A stretch of 6,671 nt of DNA from JAOUEA01 sp046732015 (GCA_046732015.1 JBKPMF010000187.1:1-6671), one strand, 5' to 3'; shown: positions 1-6,040, numbered from the stretch's first letter. Numbers and translations are program-made. Notes: a model not told the origin generated them from the letters alone.

Positions 1-1
1 G

Positions 2-742
2 ATCCACGCCCTGGACGAAGGCCCCGATGAGGCCCTCGATCCTGAGCGCATGTGGGCCACGGTGGCGGCCATGGCCGCGGTGATCGATGCACTCCCGACC
101 CCCTCGAGGGTGCCCTCCGCGGCCATGGCCATCTCTGTGCGACCGCGACGTCGGATCAGGGCGAAAGTGGCCGGCGTCGTGCTTGCGGTGTCCATGCTGG
201 GAACCGGCGGGGTGGCGTTCGCCGGAGGCCTCCCGGCAGGCGCACAACACCTCGCACATCAACTGTTCGCCAAGGTCGGCGTGTCGATCCCCGACAACAA
301 GGGCGAGGAGATCTCCGACGTTGCGCACACCACGCCGCCTGAGGGAGGCAAGGGTGCCACCGTCTGCAAAGCCGCGAGCGAAGACAAGTGCCATGCCGGC
401 GAGGACCACGGGCACTCGAACGACCCACACGGCCGGGCCGGCGACGATCACGGGCACTCGAACGACCCGCACGGCCAAGCCGGTGGCCACCAGACGGGAG
501 TCGATCACGGCCAGGCGGGGGACGATCAGGGGAACGGCGGAGACCAAGGCCAGCCCGCCGACCCTGATCAGCAGAGCGGTGACCACGGGCAACCCACCGA
601 TCCTGGTGAGCCCGCCGATCCGGGGCAGTCAGGCGGCAACCACGGTCAACCCACCGATCCTGGGCAGCCGGTCGATCCGGGCCAGGCGGGCGATCCCGGA
701 CAGCCAGGCGGCGACCACGGCAAGCCGGTCATCTCGACCTAG
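2..742 (+). CDS. Single-pass membrane protein with repetitive His/Asp/Gly-rich extracellular tail (5'-partial)
   Basis: I do not recognise a named family. The frame is open from base 2, and the first ATG (50) has no convincing ribosome binding site, so the true start probably lies left of the window. Numbering from that ATG, residues 1-30 are a predicted cytoplasmic segment, R31-R37 are basic, and about 38-58 form a hydrophobic helix ending in an Ala/Gly-rich stretch. This suggests an inside-positive anchor with the rest outside. Residues 61-81 (LPAGAQHLAHQLFAKVGVSI) resemble a short motif I associate with actinobacterial membrane proteins, often found beside ECF sigma-factor genes (recollection only). 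Residues 106-114 hold two cysteines. Residues 119 to the end are low-complexity and lack aromatic residues: two 14-residue units beginning DHGHSNDPHG, then degenerate Gly-Gln-Pro/Asp-Pro-Gly repeats. The tail is probably disordered. Its histidines and aspartates could bind metal, but that is inference. The gene ends with TAG. Confidence 0.7.
   Translation: MHALDEGPDEALDPERMWATVAAMAAVIDALPTPSRVPSAAMAISVRPRRRIRAKVAGVVLAVSMLGTGGVAFAGGLPAGAQHLAHQLFAKVGVSIPDNKGEEISDVAHTTPPEGGKGATVCKAASEDKCHAGEDHGHSNDPHGRAGDDHGHSNDPHGQAGGHQTGVDHGQAGDDQGNGGDQGQPADPDQQSGDHGQPTDPGEPADPGQSGGNHGQPTDPGQPVDPGQAGDPGQPGGDHGKPVIST
404..487 (+). repeat. Two 42-bp imperfect tandem repeats inside the membrane-protein tail
   Basis: Units at 404-445 and 446-487 each encode 14 residues (DHGHSNDPHG followed by R/Q-A-G-D/G). 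They differ at only a few bases and keep the reading frame, so copy-number change would lengthen or shorten the tail without breaking the gene. Decayed versions of the pattern continue downstream to about 725 as Gly-Gln-Pro and Asp-Pro-Gly units. Confidence 0.8.
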
Positions 743-865
743 GCCAAAGGTCCCACCTTCCTCCGTCTTCCGCTGCCGACTCTGAACCTTCGGGGGATGT
801 GCACACCACCCGTTCTCCTTAGCCTGGTCCCGACAGGGGCCGAGCGGTCGGTTCCGAGAGATGGG

Positions 866-872
866 AAAGGAG
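866..872 (+). promoter_or_regulatory. Ribosome binding site deciding a TTG start
   Basis: AAAGGAG lies six bases upstream of TTG at 879, an ideal Shine-Dalgarno spacing. The in-frame ATG at 861 sits just before this motif and would bury it in the coding sequence. The TTG also gives a cleaner signal peptide, so it is preferred. Confidence 0.75.
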
Positions 873-878
873 CAGGTC

Positions 879-1244
879 TTGCGCAAACTCCTCGTGATCG
901 CGCTCACGGCCATGACGGTTGCCGGGACGGCGAGCATCGCGCTCGCCGCCACCACGCTTCCGTGGACCGGCCAGGGTGGAGAGAACCTCCCCTGCGACGG
1001 TGGTGGCCACTGGGTCCTCACCGGCAAGGGTGTTACGTCGGCGACGATGGAAGTCAACGGCGTCACCTACACCATGGTCCAGAACGGCAGCGGTTCGTTC
1101 GCTGCCGACTCGAACGGCGCGCTTGGTGCCGGCACCACGGCGTCTGCCACGTACGAAGGCAGCCCGAAGAACCCGCAGTTCGTCCTCTCGCACTGCGTCG
1201 CCGGTGACGGCGGCTACGGCGGCGGCGGCGGCTACGGCGGCTGA
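879..1244 (+). CDS. Small secreted protein with two cysteines and a Gly/Tyr-rich C-terminal tail
   Basis: A 121-residue protein of no family I can name. Residues 1-23 are a typical Sec signal peptide: basic RK, a hydrophobic core, then an ALA cleavage site before ATTLPW. The mature domain (about 24-107) alternates short polar and hydrophobic stretches rich in Thr, Ser, Val and Gly, consistent with a small beta-sandwich. It has exactly two cysteines, C39 (NLPCDGG) and C106 (LSHC), near its two ends; a disulfide closing the domain is plausible once exported. Residues 110-121 are DGGYGGGGGYGG, a flexible tail. The start is TTG at 879, chosen for its Shine-Dalgarno; ATG 861 would add six residues. 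The gene stands alone, with 136 bases before it and a strong terminator after it, so it is probably monocistronic. An extracellular or surface-associated role is inferred; the ligand and function are unknown. Confidence 0.8.
   Translation: MRKLLVIALTAMTVAGTASIALAATTLPWTGQGGENLPCDGGGHWVLTGKGVTSATMEVNGVTYTMVQNGSGSFAADSNGALGAGTTASATYEGSPKNPQFVLSHCVAGDGGYGGGGGYGG
1209..1241 (+). repeat. GGC-rich repeat encoding the Gly/Tyr tail
   Basis: A 15-bp unit, GGCGGCTACGGCGGC, occurs at 1209-1223 and again at 1227-1241, separated by one GGC triplet. It is in frame and forms the last residues of the small secreted protein. Runs of GGC triplets are prone to replication slippage, so tail length may vary between strains. 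Confidence 0.8.
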
Positions 1245-1259
1245 GCACCTCGCACCATC

Positions 1260-1285
1260 GGTCACCTTCACCCCCACCGGTGACC
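1260..1285. repeat. Short inverted repeat downstream of the small secreted protein gene
   Basis: GGTCACC (1260-1266) and GGTGACC (1279-1285) can pair as a 7-bp stem around a 12-base loop. No T-run follows, so it is not itself a good intrinsic terminator. It could protect the 3' end of the transcript or be chance. Confidence 0.35.
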
Positions 1286-1292
1286 AGTTGGG

Positions 1293-1340
1293 AACACGAG
1301 AGGCGGGCATCCCCTCCGGGATCGCCCGCCTTTTCGTGTT
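1293..1340 (+). terminator. Strong hairpin terminator between convergent genes
   Basis: A long inverted repeat. The outer arms are AACACGA (1293-1299) and TCGTGTT (1334-1340). The inner stem GGCGGGC (1302-1308) pairs with GCCCGCC (1324-1330), continued by ATCCC/GGGAT with a one-base bulge and a CTCC loop. On the plus strand the inner stem is followed directly by TTTT (1331-1334), the classic intrinsic terminator for the small secreted protein gene. On the minus strand the same hairpin forms 22 bases past the S55 gene stop (1362) but has only a weak U-run, so stopping in that direction is less certain. Confidence 0.85.
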
Positions 1341-1361
1341 GACGATGCGCGTGGTCGGTCC

Positions 1362-3155
1362 TCAGCGCACGACCTTGATGTTCAACCGTTCGACGCCCTG
1401 CAGCACATATCCGGATGGCTCGGACACGACCTTCGGGTCGCGGAGACCCCGACCGAAGATCGCCGCCGACACGTCCGACTGCTTGGGCTGGTGGTTGAGC
1501 GAGTCGACGAGATCCGCGAACGACTTCACGCGATCGCGGAGCGGGAACCCACCGCCGATCACCAGGAGATCTCCGGACCCGCGGAGCTTGCTCGGCACCT
1601 CGATCCGGAGGTCGACGGTTACGGGGGTGTCCGAGTCGGTGGGCAGGATCACCACGCGCAGGTCGATCCGTCCGCCACGGCGGACCTGGATCGTGTGGCG
1701 CTGCTTGAAGCCGCGCTGCTGGTTCGTGCGGGAGAGCACCTTCTTCACGCGGGCGGTGAGGTCCTCGTCGCTCAAGGAACCCGAGATGTCGACCGAATCG
1801 ACGTCGATGTCCTCGAAGCGCTGGTAGACGAGTTCGCTCAGGGTTCGGTACACGCCGTAGTAACCGACCTCGTCGGCGAGGTTGTACTCGGAGGAGTAGG
1901 TGTCCGAGATCGACACCGTCCACGGATCGCCCGCTTCGTCGGTACCGTTCACCGTGAGATCGAGTGTGCCGGAGCCGGGCCCATCCGCATCCGTGATCGT
2001 CGCGATGTTGTAGTAGGTGTGGGCGTAGCTGATGTACGGCAGGTACTCCTGCGTCACCACCTGGGTCGAACCCTGATCCGAGGTCCCGAGCGGTGTGTAG
2101 GTGAGGTCGCTCGTCACGGGGGTCAGCTCGGGAGCCGTTCCCGTGATGCCGGCGATGCCCGCCAGGCGGTCCTGGGTCACGATCCCCGAGGTGTCCGTGA
2201 TCTGTCCGAGCTTGAACCCGCCGAACACCTGGCTCGGGTCCGGGATGGTGTGGATGATGTCCGCGTTCGTGAGCGCGAGCGTCGTCTCGCCGGAGTGGTT
2301 GAAGGGGTGTCCGAACGCGACGACCTCGTCGTCGCACACGAACGTCGCGGTGCCGATGGCACCGAACGTCGCGTCCCCGTAGCTATAGGCGGCGCCGATC
2401 GCGCCACCGGCGACCGGGGGAGCGCCCAACGGGGCACCACCCGGCGCCTGCGCGGACGAACCCGTGGTGACGGCGAACGGGCTGCCGTTCTTGGTCATCC
2501 AGTGCTGCAGCCGGGACTGGGCCTTGCCGCTGGAAGCACCCAGGCCGGACACGGTCAACGGCACCGTGATGGGCTTGGCCACCGCGGGGGCTGAGGCGAC
2601 CGTGGTGGCCTCCGAGGCCCGGGCGAACGCTCGCTGGAGCGTGGCATCCAGCTTCACCGGGGCAGGAGACGGGGGTTGAGGGAAGTCGAGGATGTGCACC
2701 ATCGAGGCGGCCGGCGTCATGCCACCGATCGTGGGGTCGGCGCCGAAGAACCCGTAGGAGATGGCGCCCGCGAGGTCACCGCCGACGTACACGGGCGAGC
2801 CGGACATGCCGGCCACGATGCCGCCCGTGTCATCGATCACGGGTCCGGACACCTGGATCAGGATGAAGTCGATCCCCGGCGCGATGCCGTCCGTCAGGAC
2901 GCCGAGCACCTCCACGTCGAACGAGACCGGGGTCGACCCCTCCACGACCGTCCATGCGGTGCCGGTCGTGCCGGGCGTCAGGTTCGAGACGTCAACGACC
3001 GGAGGAGGCGTTGCACACAAGGTCGCCGCCGATGTCGCCGGGGCCGACCAGCCGATCATCGAGGCGACGAAGGCCAACGAAACGACCAGCGGAAGCGCAG
3101 GATGGTGCCGGGGAAGCCGGTTCTGCATGAGGAAACCCCCTTCTCGGAAGCGCAT
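1362..3155 (-). CDS. Secreted SpoIVB-type (peptidase S55) domain protein
   Basis: A 597-residue exported protein of the SpoIVB/S55 serine peptidase superfamily. ATG 3155 has AAGG seven bases upstream. An in-frame ATG at 3128 follows a G-rich stretch and gives a more compact signal peptide, so 588 residues is also possible. Residues 21-36 are the hydrophobic signal core, with cleavage likely after TSA (43). About 55-150 match the S55 core: a Gly/Thr-rich strand segment, VEVLGVL (82-87 region), FILIQVSG, then the hallmark GMSGSPV at 116-122 with candidate nucleophile S118, followed by a substrate-pocket-like AGAISYGFFG. About 278-330 hold AFGHPF with H283, then FKLG (314-317) and TQDR. The C-terminal ~250 residues look beta-rich. 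The same long architecture is known to me from other bacteria outside sporulators. B. subtilis SpoIVB cleaves SpoIVFA in sigma-K signalling; nothing here indicates sporulation, and the substrate is unknown. It is the last minus-strand gene of its run, 107 bases after rraA. Confidence 0.88.
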   Translation of the reverse strand: MRFREGGFLMQNRLPRHHPALPLVVSLAFVASMIGWSAPATSAATLCATPPPVVDVSNLTPGTTGTAWTVVEGSTPVSFDVEVLGVLTDGIAPGIDFILIQVSGPVIDDTGGIVAGMSGSPVYVGGDLAGAISYGFFGADPTIGGMTPAASMVHILDFPQPPSPAPVKLDATLQRAFARASEATTVASAPAVAKPITVPLTVSGLGASSGKAQSRLQHWMTKNGSPFAVTTGSSAQAPGGAPLGAPPVAGGAIGAAYSYGDATFGAIGTATFVCDDEVVAFGHPFNHSGETTLALTNADIIHTIPDPSQVFGGFKLGQITDTSGIVTQDRLAGIAGITGTAPELTPVTSDLTYTPLGTSDQGSTQVVTQEYLPYISYAHTYYNIATITDADGPGSGTLDLTVNGTDEAGDPWTVSISDTYSSEYNLADEVGYYGVYRTLSELVYQRFEDIDVDSVDISGSLSDEDLTARVKKVLSRTNQQRGFKQRHTIQVRRGGRIDLRVVILPTDSDTPVTVDLRIEVPSKLRGSGDLLVIGGGFPLRDRVKSFADLVDSLNHQPKQSDVSAAIFGRGLRDPKVVSEPSGYVLQGVERLNIKVVR

Positions 3156-3185
3156 CGTACGCCCTTCATCTGATCACGTCGACGA

Positions 3186-3234
3186 ACCCGTGTATCGAGT
3201 TCATGGCGCCCGGGATGCCGTTCGTGACACGGGT
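3186..3234. repeat. Inverted repeat in the rraA / S55-peptidase gap
   Basis: ACCCGTGT (3186-3193) and ACACGGGT (3227-3234) are perfect 8-bp complements 33 bases apart, lying wholly in the 107-base gap. The pair could be an operator, a leader-RNA stem for the S55 gene or a 3' stem of the rraA transcript. No U-run follows on the minus strand, so an intrinsic terminator is not supported. Confidence 0.4.
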
Positions 3235-3262
3235 GGCGACGAGGGGTCGCGGATCGCGCGCG

Positions 3263-3751
3263 TCAGGCCGGATCGATCAACGGCCGCGTGGCGACCACGA
3301 TGCCGTCCCGGTCCGCGTAGACCACCTGTCCGGGTCCGAAGGTGACCCCCGCGAATGAGACCGGCACGTCCCGCGATCCTTGCCCGAGCTTCCCGCTCTT
3401 GCGGGGGTGGGTGGCCAACGCCATCACGCCGACCTCCAGGGTCCCGATGGCCCGGGAGTCGCGGACGCAGCCGTTGATGATGACTCCGGCCCACCCGTTG
3501 TCACGAGCGAGCGTGGCGAGCACGTCGCCGAGCAACGCGCAACGAAGGGACCCGCCTCCGTCGATCACGAGCACGCGGCCCTGCCCTGGCTCCTCGAGCG
3601 CTTGGCGAACCAGGACGTTGTCCTCCAACACCTGCACGGTTGCGATCGGTCCGCCGAACGCTGTGGCCCCACCCATGGTCACGAGGCCGGGTTCGGCGAT
3701 CTGGAGTTCGTCGGCATGAGCATCGCAGAGGTCCGCGGTCGAGATGTCCAC
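3263..3751 (-). CDS. rraA: RraA-family protein (RNase E activity regulator / class II HMG aldolase-like)
   Basis: A 162-residue protein, almost exactly the length of E. coli RraA (161). Family signatures run in order: TADLCDAH (5-12), FGGP (32-35), EDN (43-45), then GRVLVIDGGGSLRCALLGD (58-76), NGWAGVIINGCVRD (85-98), HPRKSGKLGQGSRDVPV (115-131), and YADRDGIVV near the end. In E. coli RraA forms a ring that binds and inhibits RNase E. Other members are divalent-metal 4-hydroxy-4-methyl-2-oxoglutarate/oxaloacetate aldolases whose metal and substrate site is D-X20-R-D; that motif is present here as D76 and R97-D98. The acidic residue found a few positions later in proven aldolases is not evident (S99-R100-A101-I102), so I cannot choose between the two roles. 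Start is GTG at 3751 with only a weak upstream AGG. It lies 36 bases after the nitroreductase gene on the same strand, probably co-transcribed. Confidence 0.92.
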   Translation of the reverse strand: MDISTADLCDAHADELQIAEPGLVTMGGATAFGGPIATVQVLEDNVLVRQALEEPGQGRVLVIDGGGSLRCALLGDVLATLARDNGWAGVIINGCVRDSRAIGTLEVGVMALATHPRKSGKLGQGSRDVPVSFAGVTFGPGQVVYADRDGIVVATRPLIDPA

Positions 3752-3787
3752 GGGCCAACGCTACCTGAGGAAGCGCTTCGGACGGGT

Positions 3788-4387
3788 TCACCAGCCGTTG
3801 CGATGGAGCTGGTCTTCCAGGGGGCGTCGCTTGCGGGTGCGCCAGGAGCCGGCGGGTTCCTCGTCGTCGGCGCGATAGCCGAACCCGAGGATCCCGATCG
3901 GACGGAGGTCGTCGGGGACGCTGAACCGGTCGAGCAGCGCGCGTTCGCCGTGCGTGATGCCGAAGAACCAACCCCCGAGGCCCTCGTCGACGGCCGCGAG
4001 GAGCATCATCATCGAGGCCATCGAGGCGTCGACCTCCCAGAACTTCACGGGCCAGCGCTCGGCCTCGTCCATGCCGAACGCGATCTTGTCCGGCTGGGAG
4101 TACCGGTCCAGGTACCGGGCGGGATCGGGCAGCGGCAGCACGATGACGGTCGGGCCGACCGCGACGTCGTCGGGATCCCATCCGAACTCCGGATCGCGCG
4201 TGATCTCCCAGAACGACGACACCGTCTCGGGCGTGTCGAGCACCAACAGCTCCAGCCCCTGCGAGAACCCCGCCGATGGGGCCCGGCGCCCGACGTCGAC
4301 GATGCGATCGATCGTCTCGCGGTCCACCGGCCGTTGATCGAACCGCCGGATCATGCGCCGGCGCCGGACGACGTCGCTGAACTCCAC
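3788..4387 (-). CDS. Nitroreductase-family FMN oxidoreductase
   Basis: A 199-residue cytoplasmic flavoprotein. I chose GTG 4387, ten bases after the carboxypeptidase stop, because the protein then begins MEFSDVVRRRRMIRRF, the usual family opening in which the arginine cluster contacts FMN phosphate. An alternative GTG at 4414 adds nine residues and overlaps the upstream gene. Other family features are APSAGFSQG (36-44), the first FMN/active-site loop; a central helix D120-ASMASMMMLLAAVDEGLGGWFFG (to 143) typical of the dimer core; PIGILGFGYR (163-172), the re-face strand; and a C-terminal RKRRPLEDQLHRNGW (185-199), the basic FMN-binding tail. Such enzymes are homodimers that use NAD(P)H to reduce nitroaromatics, quinones or other acceptors, and the physiological substrate cannot be read from sequence. 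It is likely in one transcript with the genes on either side, though no functional link is obvious. Confidence 0.92.
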   Translation of the reverse strand: MEFSDVVRRRRMIRRFDQRPVDRETIDRIVDVGRRAPSAGFSQGLELLVLDTPETVSSFWEITRDPEFGWDPDDVAVGPTVIVLPLPDPARYLDRYSQPDKIAFGMDEAERWPVKFWEVDASMASMMMLLAAVDEGLGGWFFGITHGERALLDRFSVPDDLRPIGILGFGYRADDEEPAGSWRTRKRRPLEDQLHRNGW

Positions 4388-4397
4388 GGGCGCGAGC

Positions 4398-5651
4398 CTA
4401 GCGCAGCCCGGCACCGGCGATCACCCGGACGATTGCGTCCTCGATCGCCACCGCGGCCGACTTGCTGAGGCCTCTGCTGAGGACGGAGAACGCCACGAGC
4501 CGCCCCTCGGACGTGCGCACGTAGCCGGACAACGCCGAGACCGGCGTGACGAACAGGGTGCCCGTCTTCGCGCGGACCGGGACGCCCGCCAAGCGGGCTC
4601 CGAGCGTGCCTTCGCCACCGGAGGGCAGGGATGTCATCAGCGCCTCGCCCCAGGGTTCGCGCCGCGCTTCGAGCAGCAGGGTGACGAGATCCACGGTGCT
4701 GACGCGGTCTCGGTGCGACAGGCCCGATCCGTCGAAGGCCCGCAGACGGACGCCCTCGTCGGAAGCCCACGTCTCCATCGCCGCGGCCCCGCCCCTCGTC
4801 GAGCCCTGGTTCCCGCTGACCCTGGCGCCCAACGCTTCGGTCAGCATCTCCGCGTCGAAGTTGATCGAATCGTGGTTCTGCCGCAGGAGGATGTCGCCGA
4901 GGGGCGCCGAGCGAACCCGCGCAAGCGGGCGCTGGAGATCGGCGGGAGCCCGCCCGGCGCGTGGCGATCCCACGACCGTGATCCCGCTCGATCGGAGAGC
5001 ATCCGTGAGCGCCGCCGCTGCCGCGAACTCCGGACGAGTGAGGCCGACGTTCCCGTTCAGCGAGAGCGCGGTGGGGCGGGCCACGTAGTGGCGGGAGAGT
5101 CCTCGGATCCACCCCGGCGCCCACCACCGTCGATCGAACGCTGCGATGTCGCCCACCACCGAACCGGTGATGGTGCGAAGCCCGCGATCGTGCAGCGAGG
5201 CGGCCAGCGTGCTCAGCCCGGCCGGTGTGAATTCGGGGTCACCGGAGCCGATCAGCCACAGATCGCCTGCGAGCACGCCGTGCCGGAGCGGGCGCGCCGG
5301 CCGCGTCATCGTGACGAACCGGTGCGAAGGGCCGAAGGTGTCGAGCGCTGCCATCGACAGCACGAGCTTCTGGTTGGACGCCGGCAACCGCGCGCGATCA
5401 CCCAGGTGCTGGTACACGAGACGATGACCGGTTCCCACCGCCACGGACAGGGGTTGGCCGTCCACGATGCGGTCGATGGCCACGGTCCACGGTGCTGCGA
5501 CCGGATCGCGCTCGATCGGCGACCGAGGATCGGCGGCGTGGATGCGCACCGTTTGCCTGGTGGGCCCGGGAAGCACGGCGGACGCCGCAGGCGAGCACGC
5601 GGCGAGCGACCACGCCAGCAGCACCACGAGTGGACGCCGTCGTTGCATCAT
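4398..5651 (-). CDS. dacB: D-alanyl-D-alanine carboxypeptidase/endopeptidase, PBP4 type, putative lipoprotein
   Basis: A 417-residue class C penicillin-binding protein (peptidase S13). It trims the terminal D-Ala of peptidoglycan stem peptides or cleaves crosslinks outside the membrane. All three catalytic motifs are present: SxxK as S92-N-Q-K95, SxN as S262-I-N264, and KTG at 362-364. Family marks LIGSGDP (133-139) and DGSGLS (307-312) are also there. Residues 1-20 (MMQRRR, hydrophobic core, LAAC) form a signal peptide with a lipobox and C19, so it may be lipid-anchored rather than free. It is shorter than E. coli DacB (477), implying reduced insert domains. The reading frame is open further upstream to 5786, but that would run into the divergent yciI-like gene, and the signal peptide begins at the ATG pair 5651/5648; no clear Shine-Dalgarno precedes it. 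Its TAG stop is ten bases before the nitroreductase start. It heads the minus-strand gene run. The tilS-hpt-ftsH neighbours often seen in actinobacteria are absent here. Confidence 0.93.
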   Translation of the reverse strand: MMQRRRPLVVLLAWSLAACSPAASAVLPGPTRQTVRIHAADPRSPIERDPVAAPWTVAIDRIVDGQPLSVAVGTGHRLVYQHLGDRARLPASNQKLVLSMAALDTFGPSHRFVTMTRPARPLRHGVLAGDLWLIGSGDPEFTPAGLSTLAASLHDRGLRTITGSVVGDIAAFDRRWWAPGWIRGLSRHYVARPTALSLNGNVGLTRPEFAAAAALTDALRSSGITVVGSPRAGRAPADLQRPLARVRSAPLGDILLRQNHDSINFDAEMLTEALGARVSGNQGSTRGGAAAMETWASDEGVRLRAFDGSGLSHRDRVSTVDLVTLLLEARREPWGEALMTSLPSGGEGTLGARLAGVPVRAKTGTLFVTPVSALSGYVRTSEGRLVAFSVLSRGLSKSAAVAIEDAIVRVIAGAGLR

Positions 5652-5702
5652 GGCGGGGAGACGCTCGACCCGCGGTCCCTGTTGCGGGCATGGATCGACC
5701 GG

Positions 5703-5718
5703 CGGCGCAGATGCGCCG
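5703..5718. repeat. Perfect inverted repeat in the divergent dacB / yciI-like intergenic region
   Basis: CGGCGCA (5703-5709) and TGCGCCG (5712-5718) are perfect 7-bp arms with a 2-base spacer, inside the 83-base region between the divergent starts and four bases before the yciI-like ribosome binding site. As DNA it is compact enough for a dimeric regulator. As RNA a 2-base loop is too tight, so the hairpin would lose its innermost pair. Confidence 0.45.
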
Positions 5719-5722
5719 GCGC

Positions 5723-5730
5723 GGAGGAGG
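5723..5730 (+). promoter_or_regulatory. Ribosome binding site deciding the yciI-like start
   Basis: GGAGGAGG sits four bases before ATG 5735 (the first GGAGG is seven bases away). It fixes the start there, although the frame is open far upstream to 5492 within antisense dacB sequence. Confidence 0.8.
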
Positions 5731-5734
5731 CGAC

Positions 5735-6040
5735 ATGCGGTTCGTGGTGATGGCATGGGACGGCGACGATGCCGATGCGAAGGCACGGAGGGCGGCGGTG
5801 CGACCCGTGCATCTGGAGAACATCCAGCCCTTCGTCGACGATGGTCACGTCCTGGTCGGGGGAGCGATGCTCGACGACCAGGGGGACATGATCGGGTCGA
5901 CGCTCGTGGTCGAGTTCGACTCGCGCGCCGAACTCCACGCGTGGATCACGGCCGACCCCTACGTCACGGGAGGGGTCTGGGACCAGGTGGAGGTCCACCC
6001 GTTCCGGCCCGCGGTGGGGAGCTGGCTTACCGAGCCCTAG
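5735..6040 (+). CDS. YciI-family protein
   Basis: A 101-residue protein of the YciI / dimeric alpha-beta barrel superfamily. Typical features in order are an N-terminal beta strand (MRFVVMAWDG), R23-P-V-H26 opening the first helix, a G37...GGAM turn (42-45), the strand GSTLVVEF (54-61) with the family's small-residue start, a helix led by DSRAELHAWI, then ADPY (73-76) with D74, and a closing strand VEVHPFRP (85-92). H26 and D74 occupy the positions proposed as a His-Asp pair in H. influenzae YciI, though for most members no reaction is known. YciI-like folds include muconolactone isomerase-like and chlorite dismutase-like relatives. The strong Shine-Dalgarno sets the start. It is transcribed away from dacB and ends 34 bases from the convergent lipoprotein gene. 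Its role is unassigned; cytoplasmic, with no signal peptide. Confidence 0.88.
   Translation: MRFVVMAWDGDDADAKARRAAVRPVHLENIQPFVDDGHVLVGGAMLDDQGDMIGSTLVVEFDSRAELHAWITADPYVTGGVWDQVEVHPFRPAVGSWLTEP

Noticed and set aside
570..740. Collagen-like Gly-X-Y repeat in the first gene
   Set aside because: Glycines do not keep a strict three-residue period over any long stretch; the pattern is mixed GQP and DPG units.
747..759. AAGGT-CCC-ACCTT hairpin just after the first gene as a terminator
   Set aside because: It has only five base pairs, a 3-base loop and no T-run, so it is too weak to call.
820..825. TAGCCT as a -10 box for the small secreted protein gene
   Set aside because: It fits the loose TAnnnT pattern, but no convincing -35 lies about 17 bases upstream, and such six-mers occur often by chance.
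1063..2337. A 424-codon minus-strand open frame overlapping the S55 gene in another frame and running into the small secreted protein gene
   Set aside because: It is Arg-rich low-complexity translation with no motif, while the overlapping S55 frame has a signal peptide and GMSGSPV. It also runs antisense through the well-supported small gene.
1491..2594. A 367-codon plus-strand open frame opposite the S55 gene
   Set aside because: It has no ribosome binding site, signal or recognisable domain; a compositional shadow of the real gene.
1362..3155. Evidence of a sporulation pathway from the SpoIVB-type domain
   Set aside because: There are no other sporulation genes in the window, and S55 domains are found in many non-sporulating bacteria.
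3770..3779. GAAGCGCTTC palindrome between the nitroreductase and rraA genes
   Set aside because: A single 10-bp palindrome in a 36-base gap, with no loop, second copy or T-run to support a role.
5492..5734. An upstream in-frame extension of the yciI-like gene
   Set aside because: It would read antisense through dacB's signal peptide, and the strong GGAGGAGG before ATG 5735 plus the normal family N-terminus fix the start.
4353..5750. A long plus-strand open frame (465 codons) opposite dacB
   Set aside because: It mirrors a gene with all three PBP motifs. The translation is Arg/Gly/Ala-rich without domain features, as is normal for antisense frames in GC-rich DNA.
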